64,000 nucleotides of DNA from Ahrensia sp. (GTDB lineage: Bacteria; Pseudomonadota; Alphaproteobacteria; Rhizobiales; Rhizobiaceae): positions 1 to 64,000 of the forward strand of contig PAKZ01000017.1 of NCBI GenBank assembly GCA_002706335.1. Reading direction: 5' to 3'. Shown here piece after piece: positions 54,315 to 63,459 of the stretch. A program made the position numbers and the translations under genes. Every line of letters starts with the position of its first letter. The stretch's first letter is position 1. Below the pieces are notes generated by a model, which was not told where the DNA came from, made no database searches, and worked only from the letters and a program-made list of their open reading frames with translations.

Positions 54315-55283
54315 ATGACGACTTTGACAAAACGGATCGTAGCCATTGGCGCGGCGGCGGTATGCCTCGCCGCCATCCAGGCGAAGGCTGCGGATTTGGA
54401 CGGCATTTACGTCGATGATGCAAATTTCATCGAGAAACCGGCGGAGCTGGGCTCCGGGTGGTATCTGCGCGGCGACATTTACTACAACGTCGCCAAGGAG
54501 CAGCGCCAAGGCTATTTGTACGACGAAATTTCGGGCGACACGGTCGATTACACGTTCGGCGACGGCTTCGGCTATGGCGTCGGCATGGGCTACCGGTTCA
54601 ACAGCTGGTTCCGCATGGACGCGACGGTCGATCGCCCGATCTTCTCGGAGGTTACCTCCACCGCCAGCGAAACCTTCAGGGGATCGCGTATCGTCGAGTT
54701 CACTTATAACGACGGTAATGGGGATGTGACGTCGGACCGCACGATTTTCTTCACAGCGGACGGCGTCGTTACATCGACGGGATGTACCACAGACGAAGTG
54801 ACCGCAGGGTGTCCAGGTGTCGGAGATTCAGTTGCGCCGATCGACGGTTCGCGGCTTGACGAACTCGGCTATGCGGTCTGGACGACAATGGCCAATGCCT
54901 ATGTCGATCTCCCCACAGTGGCGCGCTTTACGCCGTATGTCGGGGGCGGTATCGGCCTGTCGCGCGCCGCCGCATGGTACAAGCTGACGGTCGACTGCGT
55001 CGCTTCGATCGACGAAGCCTGCGGCTATCCGGCTGGCGGCCAGGGCGAGATTCTCAGAGATCAGGTGCTGGTGGATGCGACCTACACAAGATGGCTGCCG
55101 ACATGGTCGGTGCAGGCCGGTGTCTCCTACGCGGTTACCGACAATCTCGATCTGGATCTCGGCTACAAATATATGCGAATCATGAATGTGGCATCCGTGA
55201 TGGAAGACGCCGGCTTCACGATGGAGAAAAAGGACCTGGACCTGCACCAGGTTCGCGTCGGTCTGCGCTATTCGATCTGGTAG
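54315..55283 (+). CDS. Outer-membrane beta-barrel protein, Omp25/OmpA-like (second)
   Basis: A 322-residue protein with signal peptide (IVAIGAAAVCLAAIQAKAAD). Barrel strands resemble the first gene: GSGWYLRGDIYYNV, GYGVGMGYRFNSWFRMDATV, TPYVGGGIGLSRAAAW, and the C-terminal VRVGLRYSIW, ending in an aromatic residue as barrels do. It is a diverged tandem paralogue of the 53.3-54.1 kb gene, with larger loops. Its function as a surface porin-like or structural barrel is inferred. GAGAGAG precedes the ATG. A terminator follows. Confidence 0.8.
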   Translation: MTTLTKRIVAIGAAAVCLAAIQAKAADLDGIYVDDANFIEKPAELGSGWYLRGDIYYNVAKEQRQGYLYDEISGDTVDYTFGDGFGYGVGMGYRFNSWFRMDATVDRPIFSEVTSTASETFRGSRIVEFTYNDGNGDVTSDRTIFFTADGVVTSTGCTTDEVTAGCPGVGDSVAPIDGSRLDELGYAVWTTMANAYVDLPTVARFTPYVGGGIGLSRAAAWYKLTVDCVASIDEACGYPAGGQGEILRDQVLVDATYTRWLPTWSVQAGVSYAVTDNLDLDLGYKYMRIMNVASVMEDAGFTMEKKDLDLHQVRVGLRYSIW

Positions 55284-55309
55284 AGACAACACCGTTTCGG
55301 TGGGGACGG

Positions 55310-55340
55310 AAGGGTCGCTTCGGCGGCCCTTTTTCTTTTT
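55310..55340 (+). terminator. Rho-independent terminator after the second outer-membrane protein gene
   Basis: AGGGTCGC-TTCG-GCGGCCCT (one G-U pair) followed by TTTTTCTTTTT, about 27 bases after the stop codon. Confidence 0.85.
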
Positions 55341-55389
55341 GCCGATCACTTTTGCCGCAGCCGCATGAATCCGCTTGACCGGACATGAG

Positions 55390-55457
55390 CAAAGGAATAT
55401 CGCCGCACGTGGGACACCTCTCCCCAACGAGAGGCTTCTATCTGAAAGGGTAGCCAC
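55390..55457 (+). ncRNA. serC leader RNA motif
   Basis: The leader just upstream of serC contains GCACGTGGGACACCTCTCCC with a hairpin CCTCTC (55417-55422) pairing GAGAGG (55429-55434), then CTTCTATCTGAAAGGGTAGCC before the ATG. This matches my memory of the serC RNA motif described in alphaproteobacteria upstream of serC-serA. It is probably a cis-acting element; its ligand is unknown. Boundaries are approximate. Confidence 0.7.
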
Positions 55458-55458
55458 G

Positions 55459-56637
55459 ATGACTACGACTCTCCCCACGCCGGACGTGCGTCCGGCAAAT
55501 CCCCGTTTTTCTTCCGGACCGTGCGCGAAGCGCCCCGATTGGGCGCCCGAAAACCTCGACTTGTCGACGCTCGGCCGATCCCACCGTTCCAAACCGGGCA
55601 AGGCAACGCTCGCTGAAGCCATCGAGCTGACGCGCGAAGTCCTCGGTGTGCCGGCGACTTACCGGATCGGCATCGTGCCGGCCTCGGACACCGGCGCCGT
55701 CGAGATGGCGATGTGGTCGATGCTCGGCGCGCGCGGCGTCGACATGGTTGCCTGGGAATCCTTCGGTTCCGGCTGGGTGACCGATGTGGTCAAGCAGCTT
55801 AAGCTCGACGATGTCCGCAAGATCGAAGCCGGTTACGGCGCGTTGCCGGACCTCTCGACGATCGATTTTTCCCGCGATGTTGTTTTCACCTGGAACGGCA
55901 CGACCTCGGGCGTGCGTGTGCCGAATGGCGATTTCATTCCGGCCGACCGCGAGGGGCTGACGATCTGCGACGCCACCTCGGCGGCCTTCGCGCAGGACCT
56001 CGATTTCGACAAGCTCGACGTGACCACCTTCTCCTGGCAGAAAGTGCTGGGCGGCGAGGGCGGCCATGGCGTCATCATCTTGTCTCCGCGCGCCGTCGAG
56101 CGGCTTGAGACCTACATGCCGGCCTGGCCGCTGCCGAAGATCTTCCGCATGACGAAGGGCGGCAAGCTGATCGAGGGCATCTTCAAGGGCGAGACGATCA
56201 ACACGCCATCGATGCTCTGCGTTGCGGATTATGTCGACGCGCTGAAATGGGCGCAATCGCTAGGCGGGCTTTCCGGGCTGACAGCGCGGGCGGACGCCAA
56301 TTTCAAGACGATCCAGGATCATGTCGATGCCAGCGGCTGGCTCGAGAACCTGGCACTGGACCCGGCGACGCGCTCCAACACATCGGTCTGCCTGAAGATC
56401 GTCGATCCCGACATCACGGCTCTGACCGACGATGAGCAGGCCGCGTTTGCCAAGGCGATCGTCTCGGCGCTCGACAAGCAAGGTGTCGCCTTCGATATCG
56501 GCGCATATCGCGACGCACCGTCGGGTCTCAGAATCTGGGCTGGCGCGACTGTCGAGACCGCCGATCTGGAAGCCCTGATGCCGTGGCTCGACTGGGCGTT
56601 CGAAGCCCAGAAGACCGCGCTCAAGGCCGCCGCCTGA
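55459..56637 (+). CDS. serC: Phosphoserine transaminase
   Basis: A 392-residue PLP enzyme converting 3-phosphohydroxypyruvate to phosphoserine with glutamate. The N-terminus includes [13 protein letters not shown]; the PLP Lys is in [15 protein letters not shown] (about residue 195). This is the longer alphaproteobacterial/archaeal type (~390 residues) rather than the E. coli type (~360). ATG 55459 follows AAAGGGTAG; upstream extension lies in the leader RNA. It is followed after 68 bases by serA. Confidence 0.93.
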   Translation: MTTTLPTPDVRPANPRFSSGPCAKRPDWAPENLDLSTLGRSHRSKPGKATLAEAIELTREVLGVPATYRIGIVPASDTGAVEMAMWSMLGARGVDMVAWESFGSGWVTDVVKQLKLDDVRKIEAGYGALPDLSTIDFSRDVVFTWNGTTSGVRVPNGDFIPADREGLTICDATSAAFAQDLDFDKLDVTTFSWQKVLGGEGGHGVIILSPRAVERLETYMPAWPLPKIFRMTKGGKLIEGIFKGETINTPSMLCVADYVDALKWAQSLGGLSGLTARADANFKTIQDHVDASGWLENLALDPATRSNTSVCLKIVDPDITALTDDEQAAFAKAIVSALDKQGVAFDIGAYRDAPSGLRIWAGATVETADLEALMPWLDWAFEAQKTALKAAA

Positions 56638-56705
56638 CGACTTTTCCAGGGCGGCCGGCGGCCGCCCCCTTTTCCCATTTTTATTTACATTGAAGGAGGC
56701 CTTCC

Positions 56706-58298
56706 ATGGCACCTCGCGTTCTCGTATCGGACAAGCTGTCCGAAACCGCCGTTCAGATCTTCAAGGATCGCGGTATCGGTGTCGATTTCCTGCCGGACGT
56801 CGGCAAGGACAAGGACAAGCTGCTCGAGATCATCGGCCAGTATGACGGGCTTGCGATCCGCTCCGCCACCAAAGTGACCGAAAAGGTCATCGAGGCAGCG
56901 ACCAATCTCAAGGTCGTCGGCCGCGCCGGCATTGGCGTCGACAATGTCGACATCCCGGCCGCCTCGCGCCGGGGTATCATCGTGATGAACACGCCCTTCG
57001 GCAACTCGATCACCACGGCCGAGCATGCCATTGCGATGATCTTCGCGGTCGCCCGCCAGCTTCCCGAGGCGCATGCCTCGACTTCGGCCGGCAAGTGGGA
57101 AAAGTCGAAGTTCATGGGCGTCGAGATCACCGGCAAGACGCTGGGTCTCATCGGTTGCGGCAATATCGGCACGATCGTCGCCCAGCGCGCCATCGGCCTG
57201 AAGATGCATGTCGTCGCTTTCGATCCGTTCCTGTCTGCCGAACGCGCCATGGAACTCGGCGTGGAGAAGGGGGAACTGGACGATCTCTTCGCCCGGGCCG
57301 ACTTCATCACCCTTCACACGCCGCTGACCGACAAGACACGCAACATCATCGACGCGAAAGCGATCGCGAAAATGAAAAAAGGCGTGCGCATTATCAACTG
57401 CGCGCGCGGCGGACTGATCGTCGAAGCCGATCTGGTCGAGGCGCTGAAATCCGGCAAGGTCGCCGGCGCGGGTATCGACGTCTTTGAGGTGGAGCCGGCC
57501 ACCAAGAACGAACTGTTCCATCTGCCCAACGTGGTCTGCACGCCGCATCTGGGCGCGTCGACGGCGGAAGCGCAGGAAAATGTCGCCCTGCAGGTTGCCG
57601 AGCAGATGTCAGAATATCTGCTGAAGGGCGCGGTCTCCAACGCGATCAACATGCCGTCGATCACAGCGGAGGAAGCGCCGCGGTTGAAGCCCTTCGTCAA
57701 GCTGGCCGAAACGCTCGGCGCATTTGTCGGCCAGGTCACCGAAAGCGCCATCAAGGAAGTCGAAATCCTTTACGATGGCATCACCGCCGAGATGAACACC
57801 AAGGCGTTGACCAGTGCCGCGCTCGCCGGTCTCATCCGTCCGCAGGTCGCCGACGTCAACATGGTCTCGGCGCCGATCATGGTGAAGGAAAAGGGCATCA
57901 TCGTTTCGGAGGTCAAACGCGACAAATCGGGCGTGTTCGACGGCTATATCAAGCTGACGGTGAAGACCGCCAACAACACCCGCTCGGTCGCCGGCACGGT
58001 GTTCTCGGACGGCAAGCCGCGCTTCATCCAGATCAAGGGCATCAACCTCGATGCCGAGATCGGCCAGCACATGGTCTACACGACCAACAACGACGCGCCG
58101 GGCATTATCGGTATCCTGGGCACGACCTTCGGCAAGAACGGCGTCAACATCGCCAACTTCCAGCTTGGCCGCAACCGGCCCGGCGGCGACGCGATCGCGC
58201 TGCTCTATGTCGACGAGCCGGTCAGCGAGGAAGTGCTGGACGAGGTCCGGGCCTTCCCCGAAATCCTGTCGGCGAAGCCGCTGGTCTTCGACGTCTGA
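56706..58298 (+). CDS. serA: Phosphoglycerate dehydrogenase (long form with ACT domain)
   Basis: A 530-residue NAD-dependent enzyme starting serine synthesis from 3-phosphoglycerate. The NAD site is GKTLGLIGCGNIGTIVA, the signature stretch is MKKGVRIINCARGGLIVE, and the catalytic His is in TPHLGASTAEAQ. The C-terminal ~210 residues hold the intervening ASB domain and an ACT domain (APGIIGILGTTFGKNGVNIA), which usually allows serine feedback. A GGAGG site precedes the ATG. With serC it forms a serine-biosynthesis operon under the leader RNA. Confidence 0.95.
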   Translation: MAPRVLVSDKLSETAVQIFKDRGIGVDFLPDVGKDKDKLLEIIGQYDGLAIRSATKVTEKVIEAATNLKVVGRAGIGVDNVDIPAASRRGIIVMNTPFGNSITTAEHAIAMIFAVARQLPEAHASTSAGKWEKSKFMGVEITGKTLGLIGCGNIGTIVAQRAIGLKMHVVAFDPFLSAERAMELGVEKGELDDLFARADFITLHTPLTDKTRNIIDAKAIAKMKKGVRIINCARGGLIVEADLVEALKSGKVAGAGIDVFEVEPATKNELFHLPNVVCTPHLGASTAEAQENVALQVAEQMSEYLLKGAVSNAINMPSITAEEAPRLKPFVKLAETLGAFVGQVTESAIKEVEILYDGITAEMNTKALTSAALAGLIRPQVADVNMVSAPIMVKEKGIIVSEVKRDKSGVFDGYIKLTVKTANNTRSVAGTVFSDGKPRFIQIKGINLDAEIGQHMVYTTNNDAPGIIGILGTTFGKNGVNIANFQLGRNRPGGDAIALLYVDEPVSEEVLDEVRAFPEILSAKPLVFDV

Positions 58299-58323
58299 CG
58301 TTCTGCGATATCAAAATGTGATC

Positions 58324-58352
58324 GCCGCCGGCTTCGTCCGGCGGCTTTTTTG
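58324..58352 (+). terminator. Rho-independent terminator after serA
   Basis: GCCGCCGG-CTTCGT-CCGGCGGC followed by TTTTTT, 25 bases after the serA stop codon. Confidence 0.9.
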
Positions 58353-58434
58353 TGCTATTTTCGAAACTCCAATCCGGTTGCTGCCCGGACGCGCCACAAG
58401 ACCGACAGAAAATGTGACGGAGCGCGGTCCGACG

Positions 58435-59367
58435 TCAGCGGCCGGATTTGCTTGCCGCCTCGAGGCTGGCGGCTTTGTTCGCATTGTGCTCCGAAAGCGC
58501 GATCCCCCCGATCACCATGACCAAAGCCAGCGCGTGATAGGGATGGAAAGTCTCTCCAACGATGACGATCGCCAAAACCGTGCCAAAAACCGGCACGAGA
58601 TTGATGAAGAGCCCGGCCCGGTTGGAGCCGATCAGCTCGATGCCGCGGATATAGAAGACCTGGGACAGGATCGACGGGAAGATCGCCGTATAGGCGGCGA
58701 CGCCGAGCCCCTGCAGGTCGGGCATGTAGCCGGCGCCATGGACATTTTCCCAGATCGCGAAGGGCCACGAGACGACCATCGCGGCAAACGCCATGCCCAC
58801 CATGACCGTTTGCCAATCGAGCGCGGGCTTGTAGCGAAGGGCCACGGTGTAGCCGCCATAGGCAAGGACCGCGATCAGCATGATCGCATCGCCCTGGTTG
58901 ACTTCGAGCGCAGCCAGCCGGGCGATGTCGCCTCCCGATGCGGTGATCGCGACGCCGATGACGGTAAGCAGGAATCCGAAAATCTGGACAGGCCCGATGC
59001 GCATGCCGAACAGGACCAGGTTCGTCGCGAAGATCACCAGCGGCATGGCGGCCTGTTCGATGGTGACATTGATGGCCGATGTGTATTGAAGCGCGCTGTA
59101 GAGAGCCAGATTGAACAGGGAAAAGCCTACCGCGCCGAGCGGGAACAGCACTTTCATCGATCGTCTGAGTTCCGGCCATTGCCGCCGCGTATTCGGCCAG
59201 CCGATGGCGAGAATGATCGCGAAGGCTACCGTCCAGCGTATCGCGGTCAGCGTCATCGGCGCGATATGGCCGACGGCGAGCTTGCCGGCGATCGCGTTAC
59301 CGCTCCAGAACAGGGCGGTAAAAATCAGCAGGGCATAGGCGAGGCGGCTCGACGGGGCGGCTGTCAT
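58435..59367 (-). CDS. EamA/DMT family transporter
   Basis: About 310 residues with ten hydrophobic helices in two EamA repeats, for example AYALLIFTALFWSGNAIAGK in the first and DAIMLIAVLAYGGYTVALRY in the second. These inner-membrane transporters move amino acids, nucleotides or other metabolites; the substrate is not predictable. ATG 59367 (MTAAPSSRLAYALL) is preferred over the upstream in-frame extension. It converges with serA and is divergent from purA. Confidence 0.86.
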   Translation of the reverse strand: MTAAPSSRLAYALLIFTALFWSGNAIAGKLAVGHIAPMTLTAIRWTVAFAIILAIGWPNTRRQWPELRRSMKVLFPLGAVGFSLFNLALYSALQYTSAINVTIEQAAMPLVIFATNLVLFGMRIGPVQIFGFLLTVIGVAITASGGDIARLAALEVNQGDAIMLIAVLAYGGYTVALRYKPALDWQTVMVGMAFAAMVVSWPFAIWENVHGAGYMPDLQGLGVAAYTAIFPSILSQVFYIRGIELIGSNRAGLFINLVPVFGTVLAIVIVGETFHPYHALALVMVIGGIALSEHNANKAASLEAASKSGR

Positions 59368-59551
59368 GGAAAATCCGATGGGTGGGCGCGACCGCTCTAT
59401 CGTAACGGTCAAAAGGCGTAAACCTGTCCGGTCGGGGGGAGCGGCCGATTTTGCGGTACATTCGGGAATTATCTGAATTGCCTATCGCGATTTCGCACGG
59501 CAACGTTTAAAAGGCCGCGGGTTTGCAGATGAAATTCGGGACAGTGACCAA

Positions 59552-60850
59552 ATGACTAATGTTGTGGTGATCGGCAGCCAGTGGGGCGACGAGGGCAAGG
59601 GCAAGATTGTCGACTGGCTCTCCGAACGCGCCGATGTCGTGGTGCGCTTCCAGGGCGGCCACAACGCCGGTCATACGCTCGTCATCGACGGGGTGAGCTA
59701 CAAGCTGTCGCTGCTGCCTTCGGGCGTCGTGCGCAAAGGCAAGTTCTCGGTCATCGGCAATGGCGTCGTGTTCGACCCGCATGCCTTCGTCGCGGAACTG
59801 GGACGCCTGGCGGAGCAGGGCGTGACGGTCGGCCCCGACCGATTGCGCATCGCCGAGAACACGGCGTTGATTTTGTCGGTTCACCGTGAACTGGACGGTA
59901 TCCGCGAGGATGCGGCGTCGAATTCGAACACCAAGATCGGCACGACGCGGCGCGGCATCGGCCCCGCCTATGAGGACAAGGTCGGCCGTCGAGCGATCCG
60001 GGCGATGGACCTGAAGAACATGGAAACGCTGCCGGCCAAGGTCGACAGGCTGCTGACCCATCACAACGCGCTTCGCCGCGGCCTCGGCTATGACGAGGTT
60101 TCGCACGAGACGCTGATGGAGGAACTGCGGTCGGTTTCGGACACGATCGTCCCCTATGTCGATCGCGTCTGGAAAATCCTCGACGAACACCGCAAGCGCG
60201 GCGCGCGCATCCTGTTCGAGGGCGCGCAGGGCACGCTGCTGGACATCGATCACGGAACCTATCCCTTCGTGACCTCGTCGAACACGACGGCCGGACAGGC
60301 GGCGACGGGCTCCGGCATGGGGCCAGGCAGCGTCGGCTATGTGCTTGGCATCACCAAGGCCTATACGACCCGCGTCGGCGAGGGACCTTTCCCGACCGAG
60401 CAGAACAACGAAATCGGACAGTTCCTCGGCGAGAAGGGGCACGAGTTCGGTACCGTGACGGGGCGCAAGCGCCGTTGTGGCTGGTTCGACGCCGTGCTGG
60501 TGCGCCAGGCGGTGGCAATCAACGGTATCTCCGGCATCGCACTGACCAAGCTAGATGTTCTCGACGGGCTCGACGAGATCAAGATCTGTGTCGGCTACAT
60601 GCTCGACGGCGAGGAAATCGACTATCTGCCGGCCAGCCAGGGCGCTCAGGCACGAGTTGAGCCGATCTACGAAACGGTGGAGGGCTGGAAGGCCACGACG
60701 GCCGGCGCGCGGACCTGGAACGACCTGCCGGCGCAGGCGGTAAAGTATGTACGCCACATCGAAGAACTGATCGGTGCACCCGTCGCGCTGCTGTCGACCA
60801 GCCCTGAACGGGACGACACGATCCTTGTGACCGACCCCTTTCAGGATTAG
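59552..60850 (+). CDS. purA: Adenylosuccinate synthetase
   Basis: A 432-residue GTP-dependent enzyme making adenylosuccinate from IMP and aspartate, the first committed AMP step. The N-terminus [15 protein letters not shown] contains the catalytic Asp and P-loop; GGHNAGHTL carries the catalytic His; [11 protein letters not shown] and [11 protein letters not shown] follow the family pattern. The length is standard. It is divergent from the EamA gene, and the downstream unknown membrane-protein gene is 86 bases away. Confidence 0.95.
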   Translation: MTNVVVIGSQWGDEGKGKIVDWLSERADVVVRFQGGHNAGHTLVIDGVSYKLSLLPSGVVRKGKFSVIGNGVVFDPHAFVAELGRLAEQGVTVGPDRLRIAENTALILSVHRELDGIREDAASNSNTKIGTTRRGIGPAYEDKVGRRAIRAMDLKNMETLPAKVDRLLTHHNALRRGLGYDEVSHETLMEELRSVSDTIVPYVDRVWKILDEHRKRGARILFEGAQGTLLDIDHGTYPFVTSSNTTAGQAATGSGMGPGSVGYVLGITKAYTTRVGEGPFPTEQNNEIGQFLGEKGHEFGTVTGRKRRCGWFDAVLVRQAVAINGISGIALTKLDVLDGLDEIKICVGYMLDGEEIDYLPASQGAQARVEPIYETVEGWKATTAGARTWNDLPAQAVKYVRHIEELIGAPVALLSTSPERDDTILVTDPFQD

Positions 60851-60936
60851 ACCAAGGGGCGGGGCGATTCACATTTCCATTTTTTTGCCTCTTGACTAGG
60901 CTACAGGCGCAAAAAACACGCGTGGAATGATTCTTT

Positions 60937-62328
60937 ATGGCAGATTTTGAGGCGGTCCTTAGAAAAACGCTGAGCGGCATGGTCGATCCGTCAGCGGACG
61001 CGCGTACCAAGGTCTATGACCGCGCGCGCGCGACTATCGAACGGCAGATCGCCGCCATGCCGAAGCGTCCGCCGGACTCGGTCATCCAACGCCAGTACGA
61101 AAAGCTGGACGCGGCCATCGCCATTATCGAGGAAGAATATACCGAGCCGGATTATGACGAGCCGGAGGATTTTCCAGCCGCCGATCAGGAGGACCCGCTG
61201 GCGAGTTTCCTCGCCGAGCAGGAAACCGGCGGCGGCCCTTTCTCCAGTTCGCCGCGTCGTGGCGAAGAGCGTGACGAAGGCATTCGTGCCGAGCGCGACA
61301 CGAGCCGCCGGGCGCCGGAAATGGCGCCGCCTCCGGCGCGCAGCGGACGCCATCCGGTGTTCTGGGTGGCGATCGGCCTGGCGGTTCTCATATTCGCCGG
61401 CGCGATCGGGTATGCGGGGATTTCAATCTTCGGATCACCGGGTGGAACCCAAGTAACCGGCGATGATGGGTTGCCGATGCGCGAAGTGCCGAGCACCCGC
61501 GTCACAGTCGACGACACCGATCGCAGCGGAACCGAGACCGTGACGGCCAATGCCGATGAAGGCGCGAGCGACGGACCCCCGAAATTCACCCAAAGGCTGA
61601 CGCCGGACGGCCGAGAGGTCGATGACGGGCCTGCCAACGCGCCCGGCTCCGGCGGCGAGGGCACGTCGGTTGCGGGGCAGTCTCCGGGCGATGGCACCGC
61701 CCCGCCTGATGCCGGTTCCAACGGCTCCGATACGGGGGCGGCGCAGGACAACGACCAGCGGGCGAGCCTGCCGGTCGGTCAGCGGGCGATCTTCTACCAG
61801 GAACGGACAGGCGCGCAGGCTGGCACGGCCGAGGCCGGGTCAACGATCTGGACGGTCGTCCAGGAATCGCCCGGCGGCGACGCGCCACTGGAACCTGCGA
61901 TCCGCGCCGAGGCGAACATTCCCGAACTTGGCCTGACGATGGAAATGACGATCCGTCGCAATCTGGACCAGACATTCCCGGCGAGCCACGTGATCGAGCT
62001 GTTCTTCCGCGTGCCGGACACATTCGACGGCCGCGGTATTGCCGATGTGCAGCGCATAACCTTCAAGGGCACCGAGCAGGATCCCGGCAATGCGCTAATC
62101 GGCGTCGCGGCGCCGCTCGACACGAATATCTTCCTGATTGCACTGACCGATGCGGATACGGCGATCGAGACAAACCTGAACCTGATGCAGCGTCAGGACT
62201 GGATCGACATTCCGATGCAGTATATCAGCGGCCGCCGCGCTCTGATCACGCTGGAGAAAGGCGTGCCGGGTGAGCAGGTCTTCAACGAGGTGCTGGCGGC
62301 CTGGGAAAAGGCCGGGCAGGCGGGCTGA
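60937..62328 (+). CDS. Unknown single-pass membrane protein with periplasmic C-terminal domain
   Basis: A 463-residue protein of a family I recall from Rhizobiales but without a name. The cytosolic N-terminus (about residues 1-135) begins MADFEAVLRKTLSGMVDPSA and is helical then acidic and disordered. A membrane helix follows at about 139-165 (FWVAIGLAVLIFAGAIGYAG). A low-complexity Gly/Ser/Asp linker leads to a folded C-terminal domain from about residue 285 (QRAIFYQERTGAQAGTAEAG to ALITLEKGVPGEQVF). It lies between purA and rpoH and is followed by a shared terminator. Function unknown; a sensing or envelope role is only a guess. Confidence 0.72.
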   Translation: MADFEAVLRKTLSGMVDPSADARTKVYDRARATIERQIAAMPKRPPDSVIQRQYEKLDAAIAIIEEEYTEPDYDEPEDFPAADQEDPLASFLAEQETGGGPFSSSPRRGEERDEGIRAERDTSRRAPEMAPPPARSGRHPVFWVAIGLAVLIFAGAIGYAGISIFGSPGGTQVTGDDGLPMREVPSTRVTVDDTDRSGTETVTANADEGASDGPPKFTQRLTPDGREVDDGPANAPGSGGEGTSVAGQSPGDGTAPPDAGSNGSDTGAAQDNDQRASLPVGQRAIFYQERTGAQAGTAEAGSTIWTVVQESPGGDAPLEPAIRAEANIPELGLTMEMTIRRNLDQTFPASHVIELFFRVPDTFDGRGIADVQRITFKGTEQDPGNALIGVAAPLDTNIFLIALTDADTAIETNLNLMQRQDWIDIPMQYISGRRALITLEKGVPGEQVFNEVLAAWEKAGQAG

Positions 62329-62354
62329 AGCCCGCCGCGTAACAGTTTCCATGA

Positions 62355-62382
62355 AAAAGGCCGGGCAATGCCCGGCCTTTTC
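62355..62382. terminator. Bidirectional terminator between the membrane-protein gene and rpoH
   Basis: AAAAGGCCGGG-CAATG-CCCGGCCTTTT is symmetrical, with a T run on either strand. It serves the plus-strand unknown gene and the minus-strand rpoH gene, which converge here. Confidence 0.85.
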
Positions 62383-62405
62383 GGTATTTCAGAGCCAGTT
62401 TGCGA

Positions 62406-63311
62406 TCAGGCCGCGGCTTCTGGCTGCCGCAATGCCTTCTGCTGTGCCAGCGCCGCCGCCTTCACGGCGTCCTGTACTTTCTCGAAGGCGCGAACCTCGA
62501 TCTGGCGCACGCGTTCGCGGCTGATATCGAACTCGCCGGAGAGTTCCTCCAGCGTCAACGGATCCTCGGAGAGGCGTCGGGCTTCAAAGATGCGCCGTTC
62601 GCGGTCGTTGAGGACGTTCATCGCGTCATGGAGAAGAACCGAACGCTGTTCGCGTTCATCCTCTTCGATCAGGATTTCTTCCTGGCTATCGCTGTCGTCA
62701 ACGAGCCAGTCCTGCCACTGGCCGCTTTCGCCGTCGGTGGATTTGATTGGCGCGTTGAGCGAGGCGTCGCCCGACATGCGCTGGTTCATCGAGAGCACTT
62801 CTTCCTCGGAAACCTGCAATTCGGTCGCGATCTTCTTGACCTGCTCGGGATTGAGATCGGCGTCGCCAAGCGCGCGGATCTTGTTCTTCGCCTTGCGCAG
62901 GTTGAAGAACAGACGCTTCTGGTTGGCGGTCGTACCCATCTTCACAAGGCTCCACGAACGCAGGATATATTCCTGGATCGAAGCCTTGATCCACCACATG
63001 GCATAGGTTGCGAGGCGGAAGCCGCGTTCCGGTTCGAAACGCTTGACGGCCTGCATGAGGCCGACATTACCCTCCGAGATTACTTCGCCGATCGGCAGGC
63101 CATAGCCGCGATAGCCCATCGCGATCTTCGCGACGAGGCGCAGGTGGCTGGTTACGAGCTTGTGTGCTGCCTCCGGGTCGTCATGCTCGTTATAGCGCTT
63201 GGCGAGCATGTATTCTTCCTGGGGCTGCAGCATCGGGAAACGGCGGATTTCCTCGAGGTAGCGGGTCAAGCCGCCTTCGCCGCCGTACAGGCTGGGGAGA
63301 TTCTGGGCCAT
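62406..63311 (-). CDS. rpoH: RNA polymerase sigma-32 factor RpoH
   Basis: A 301-residue heat-shock sigma factor. Region 1.2/2 begins with LTRYLEEIRRFPMLQPQEEY, region 2.4 includes LATYAMWWIKASIQEYILRS, the RpoH box is recognisable as QKRLFFNLRKAKNKI, and region 4.2 has LTLEELSGEFDISRERVRQI. It directs heat-shock and envelope-stress genes. ATG 63311 (MAQNLPSLYGGEGG) is chosen; the open frame reaches 63494 but overlaps the neighbouring pseudouridine-synthase gene. In alphaproteobacteria rpoH is often present in two copies. Confidence 0.92.
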   Translation of the reverse strand: MAQNLPSLYGGEGGLTRYLEEIRRFPMLQPQEEYMLAKRYNEHDDPEAAHKLVTSHLRLVAKIAMGYRGYGLPIGEVISEGNVGLMQAVKRFEPERGFRLATYAMWWIKASIQEYILRSWSLVKMGTTANQKRLFFNLRKAKNKIRALGDADLNPEQVKKIATELQVSEEEVLSMNQRMSGDASLNAPIKSTDGESGQWQDWLVDDSDSQEEILIEEDEREQRSVLLHDAMNVLNDRERRIFEARRLSEDPLTLEELSGEFDISRERVRQIEVRAFEKVQDAVKAAALAQQKALRQPEAAA

Positions 63312-63425
63312 TAAGTCAGCACCCTTTCGTTTTTCGAGGTTCCCGCATGATTGCGGCAAACCGTGGGCGCGTCCGTCATTTAGACCGGGCGCAAAAAGAT
63401 GGGCAAGCGGCACAGCCTTCTCGCC

Positions 63426-63454
63426 CGTATAGGCGAGATAAGTGTTGCTGCAAG
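63426..63454 (-). promoter_or_regulatory. Candidate promoter of rpoH
   Basis: On the minus strand CTTGCA-N17-TATACG fits an alphaproteobacterial housekeeping promoter, about 115-143 bases upstream of the rpoH start codon. It overlaps the very end of the upstream pseudouridine-synthase gene region. Heat-shock control sites are not evident. Confidence 0.4.
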
Positions 63455-63459
63455 CGGTT

